This document shows, in pieces, positions 59,513-64,000 of a stretch of DNA of 64,000 bases (positions are counted from its first letter, which is position 1; each line of letters opens with the position of its first letter). The notes below the pieces were generated by a model, which saw only the letters and a list, made by a program, of their open reading frames with translations, did not search any database and was not told the origin of the DNA. The DNA is from Thuidium tamariscinum. Taxonomy: Eukaryota > Streptophyta > Bryopsida > Hypnales > Thuidiaceae. Position numbers and translations under genes: made by a program. The stretch is from assembly GCA_947034885.2 (NCBI GenBank), contig OX344754.2, forward strand, positions 28,641,369 to 28,705,368, read 5' to 3'.

Positions 59513-62500
59513 TCTGTACACTAGCATTAACCCAAGTGTTGAGAAGTGACCATACGACACTAGTACTTGTTTAGTGGTCTACTTACTGGATTCTTAGCTA
59601 TTCAATGCTATTTCTCTTGGTGCAGAGGTGCAGTGGTGAACTTTTCTGCTCATAATCAACTCAAAACCTCTAGTTAATTGTCTTCACAATGTATTGCGGC
59701 TCTTCAAACTCGGGAGCATCTGGTTTATTCCATGACTGATATGGGTCTCCAGAAACAGCAAGGTTTTTTTGCAAACTCAATGGAGTGTAGCTGCCATAAC
59801 TTGCCCCAGCATGCAGTTTCCATACGGGAGAATTTCGACAAATGTTTGATGCCTTTGAGACAGAATTAGCTGGAATACGGTGGAAGCACCCAAAACCGTC
59901 CTAATAAGGAATTCAGCATAGTTGGAGACAGTTATTTCTAAAAATAGTATTTTTCTGGTATCAATGAGTGAAAATCATGAATATTAAAAAAAATTAGATT
60001 TTTTGGATGTTGTATGTAATTTTATTTTTCAAAGTGTAGGCTTCCAAGACCACTGAAATCTAAACACTACTATAATTGGTAGTGAGCTAAACAAATTTTG
60101 ATACATGTCCTTTAATTGTGTCAACAAATTACAATCAAACATTTGACAAACACATTCACTATAGTCTAGGGATGGTTTTAGATGAGTCTAGGGTTCACTA
60201 GAAGGTATAGGTGTAGTATTAGGTGTTTTTCCTTTAGGAATGGCCTTCATCTTTGTCTTTTTATGTAGCCTATTAGATGTTCTTCATATTTTATTTGATG
60301 ACCTCAATTCTAGATTTGTAATTTTAAAAGTGGATTGAAACAATTTAAACTACTTTCCCATTTTCTTGACCTTCTGAATAGCCATTACCATCACCATCTT
60401 TCAATCTTTAAGTGACATTGTTATATTTTCTTTTCCTATGTGATCAATAACACATCTAGTTTGAATTCACAAGGTTATACATTATTATTTTTAATTGATA
60501 AGACTAATCAAAACTTTGTCTTTTTGTTTAGTTTTGAACAAACTCTAGGAAGCTCAAATAAGACCTTAGATAATGAGGGATTAAATCTATTTTTACATTG
60601 ATTAATTTTTACTACTTTTATCTAAAATCTTATATGAATTTCTTTTGAAGGTAAATTCTAATCAAGAATGATAGTTTCTCAAATATGAAATGTACAAAAA
60701 TAAATAATAATAGAAATTTGGTGAAGTCAGCAATAAATATCCCAAAGTATCTATAGGTTCCCCATCTAAGGGCATCCATTTTTCCTTCCATTTGAGGTCC
60801 ATTACACTTGACAATACGAACATTGCTTTAAAGACTTTAAGTGTGGTTGTAAGTTCTCCATATTGCTCCTATGACATTTGATTGAATAAATGGGGTAGAC
60901 TAAATGGAACTATAAGGGCAATCTCCTTTGATGTCTTATCTTATATTGCGACTATCTCATTATGAATACTCAAATAATCTCATGATTAGCATCCAAAGAC
61001 ATTCTAGTACTATTATAAAAACATATCTAAAATGATTGTCTTCAATGATTGTAAATTCTTTTCAATCATTAAAGACATTTTTTTCTATTAGTTGTAGAAT
61101 ATCTTTGGATGTTGTTCTTAGAGATATTTTGCGATATATATTATCTTCAAATGCAAATGCAACATCAAAGGAAATTGTCCCTGTAGTTCAATTTATTCTA
61201 TTCAATCAAATATTGTAGAAGTAGTATAAAGAATATAATGAACTTACAACCACACTTCCAAGTTCTAAAAATGATACTAGTCTTGTCAAATATGACAAGA
61301 CACAAAGGAGAAGGGAAATGTATGCCTTTAGATGGTGAACATGTATGCAGTCTTTTGTATTTACTATTAACTTTCTTAAAGCACTTTATTTTTTAATTCT
61401 TTGTTTTTTGCATTTATATTTGAAAACTATTATTTTAATTTAAAAACTATTTTTTAATGAAATTTAAATAAGGACAAGGCTCTATTTTTTTTCTTGATAT
61501 GTTCTAAATCAAAAGATTCACTATGTGATGTTTAGACCCTTGAAAAATAGAAGTATGACAAAGATTTATTATCATAAATTTTTTCTATGTAGAATGAATT
61601 TTCTTAGACTGTGGACCTTGTCCTATTTGAAAACTCTAAAGTAGAAGTAGCACATGTGATGGTTTGCAAATGAAGTTTTATATTTTTAATTAAGAACAAA
61701 ATGGATTCTATTGCAATTTAGCATATACAATTAACAAATTTTGTAACAAATTTCATTAGAATAAGTATAATAATTTGTAAACATAACAATAAAAATAATA
61801 TAATCATATAAGTATTTATTTTCAAGCTATGGTATTCTATGACTTCTTTATCCTTTATAGTTGAAGTACCCAGTTATTTTTTTTCCTCCTTATTAGATAT
61901 CATGACTTCCTTTCACTACTTATTTCTTCTTGCCTTGATGTTATTAAAATTTTTAATTTTAATTATTAATTTTTTAGATATTTAAATATTTGTTGTTTCT
62001 ATGTTTTATTTTTAAATTTATTTTATCTATTCATGACCGTATGTCCCACATAACAATTATGGCATGGAATAAGTCCTTCAAAATCATTTCATTACCTCAA
62101 ATGCATTTTTAATCCTTCAAGTGAATATTTTTGCTAAGAATTGCATAATGTTTGTAGTAAATGAAACTTCGGTTGACATTTTTCTAGCAACTATTGAATG
62201 TAGAAAGAAATAATAACATTTTCCTACTTCCAACTTAAAATTAACCTCTAAATGCCCAAGGTACCAAAATTTGGTGTTTGCAAAACTTTGAAGTTAAATA
62301 AATCCTTAACCAAATTGCTAATTTTAGTAGTTATATTTTGGAAAAATTCTTTTTGAAGTCAAGTTTCAGTGTCAAGAATCCAATTTGAAAAATGAATGAT
62401 AGTAATTTTTCTATTCAAGATTTTGTACAAGGATATCCATTGCAATCTTGACTTTCTTTAGTGTTGAGAGCTCTAGAAAATGAGCCTCAAATACACTAGA

Positions 62501-62595
62501 TCTTAGAGAAAAAATCACACTCAAAATTCATTTACAAAAATTGCACAGTAGATTTTGAGAAGCCAAAAATTGATTGGAGTTATGTATGTTAAGTC
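59513..62595. other. AT-rich gene-free DNA
   Basis: No gene, TIR element or clear tandem array recognised. Confidence 0.4.
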
Positions 62596-62960
62596 CCTAT
62601 GGATAGTGCTATGTTCAATTGGAATGTGGTTTGCATTGTTTATGGTAGTGGTTTTGCAAATGAGGTCTTAAAAAATCATGAGGGGGCTTGTTTACTACAT
62701 AGGAATAATTCATTTGCAAACTTATATAGAAGCACATCAAGTAAACATTCCAACAATAGTACATTACATATTTACAATATGTAAACAATACAAAGAATCA
62801 AAGACTTTGAATGAAGTAAAGACATGCTCACTTGCAATTAGGTCATGGTGGTTCTCATGTAGAGTTGTAAGTGAAGATTCACTTCATTACTTAGACCATT
62901 GGCTTGCATTTTGGCATATCCAGTATTTACAATGGAGAGGCTTCATGACAATGGTAATTG
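62596..62960 (+). pseudogene. Decayed pentatricopeptide-repeat (PPR) gene fragment
   Basis: Translation starts FNWNVVCIVYGSGFANEVLK, close to the PPR consensus for a (D)VxxWNxMIxGYxxxGxxxEALK helix pair. After a frame change it continues LNEVKTCSLAIRSW..FSCRVVSEDSL, resembling the following LxxGKxIHxxxIRSGFxSDVVVxNSL segment. A third frame gives VFTMERLHDN, like VFDxMPxRD. Order and spacing agree with one plant-type PPR protein broken by frameshifts. No intact PPR gene is visible nearby. Confidence 0.45.
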
Positions 62961-64000
62961 AATCTTCTTTTGGTATTGAAAATATTTTTTTATTCTATTA
63001 GAAATTGAGGACTAGAGATTTGAATTTGATAGTGGAAGAATTTTTTTCATAACTAGATCTAATTAGTGAAATATTTTTGTGCAAGTGATTGGAAATTTAT
63101 GGTAATAAGAATTTGAAAGGTTCCAAAATGGGACTAGTATGGGCCATCACTTTGATATCCATCGGATTTGACGGCTCTAAGTATACCTTCATTTTCAACT
63201 CCCCCTTCAAATAGCTTTTAGTAATGATCATTTTGAATCACGTTCTAGTTGAAGATATAATCCTTCACTATTTTTATTCTTATATAAAAAAGAATTGTAT
63301 TTAGAATCCATTGGATTTGATGGTTCTAAGTATCTCTAATCATTGCATTCTATAAATGGTACCTTGGAATTTAGAGCAACTTTGACAACCTACTTCAAGG
63401 TACAATCTTATTAGATTTTTAATCTCATATAAAAAATCAGGATACTACAAATTTCTTAAATTCTACTTATTTATTCTTTTCAATTATACTCTTTTAGACC
63501 TAAAATCTTGTACTAAAATGCTTGCAACTACGCAAAGCAATTTGAAATATAATTGGCATGACAATAGTGCTTCCATTTTGTACTCATTTTTTGCTATAAT
63601 TGGATTTGTAGGGTCTCACTTTAGAAAAGATGATGTACATGATTTTCTATAATTTGTCTAAAATGGTATATAATAAGTGGCTATAAATGTTAGGAAGAAG
63701 AAAAAACAATTTGTTTGATGCATCTTGTTTTGACAATATTTGCACCTGGATGCAAATGACAAACTACTGAACATCCCTAAGCAAATATGCATTAGGGTCA
63801 AGATCATGAAAGGGAGGAATTGAAGTTGAGAGGTGCAAGATGCACCGGATGCCTCAAAAAAATTGGAAAATTATTGAATACATTGCCAAAAGCATATGGT
63901 GTGGGAACTTGAGTACCACATCTGGAAGGAGAAGAATTTTTGGAAGCACAAAGAAGACACTTGATGTACCTATTGGTGATGTAAGAGATTAATATAGACC
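62961..64000. other. AT-rich gene-free DNA with a short direct repeat
   Basis: GGATTTGA(C/T)GG(C/T)TCTAAGTAT occurs near 63165 and 63315, a 150-base spacing, suggesting a diverged tandem pair. The last 250 bases are less AT-rich but show no clear coding frame before the window ends. Confidence 0.35.

Overview
The window looks like nuclear DNA of a large-genome, seed-free land plant (bryophyte, lycophyte or fern). Three host genes sit in about 64 kb of AT-rich, repeat-filled sequence. They are a SIAMESE-RELATED-type CDK inhibitor (763-1197, minus), a centrosomal CEP70 homologue in 14 coding exons (34462-42415, plus), and an NDRG/SF21-like pseudo-hydrolase in 10 exons (56286-59187, plus). CEP70 is normally kept only in lineages that build centrioles and flagella, which in land plants means those with swimming sperm. 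The short introns (roughly 60-700 bases) argue against a gymnosperm. The species cannot be named from the sequence.

Layout. 1-2.2 kb: the SMR gene and a GC-richer flank, with a TATA box in the loop of a perfect inverted repeat. 2.2-9.1 kb: AT-rich gene-free DNA with decayed tandem repeats and a long TA microsatellite. 9.1-10.0 kb: a TTAA-flanked transposon (copy A). 10.0-14.2 kb: decayed repeats. 14.2-29.0 kb: a nest of mobile elements. 29.0-32.1 kb: AT-rich. 32.1-42.4 kb: CEP70 with its leader. 43.1-50.1 kb: further terminal-inverted-repeat elements. 50-55.4 kb: AT-rich. 55.4-59.5 kb: NDRG gene with a small MITE upstream. 59.5-64 kb: AT-rich with a decayed PPR-like fragment.

The most interesting part is the nest. 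A piggyBac-like element (copy B, TTAA-bounded, 14239-29015) was split by a TA-flanked fold-back element with Tc1/mariner-like ends (14600-27048). That in turn was split by an 11.4-kb non-LTR retrotransposon on the minus strand (15043-26449, 13-bp target duplication). A CACTA-type element (27482-28860) sits in the other arm of copy B. Uninterrupted relatives elsewhere in the window (copies A and C) show the empty sites. The retrotransposon encodes an RRM/coiled-coil ORF1, an APE endonuclease, a reverse transcriptase, an RNase H and a C-terminal CCHC plus PD-(D/E)XK-like domain. Two endonucleases in one LINE is the hallmark of the Dualen/RandI clade known from green algae. This copy is dead: it has in-frame stops in both ORFs and one frameshift, but otherwise its frames are remarkably preserved.

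All identifications come from reading the sequence and its translations. No database search or alignment program was run.
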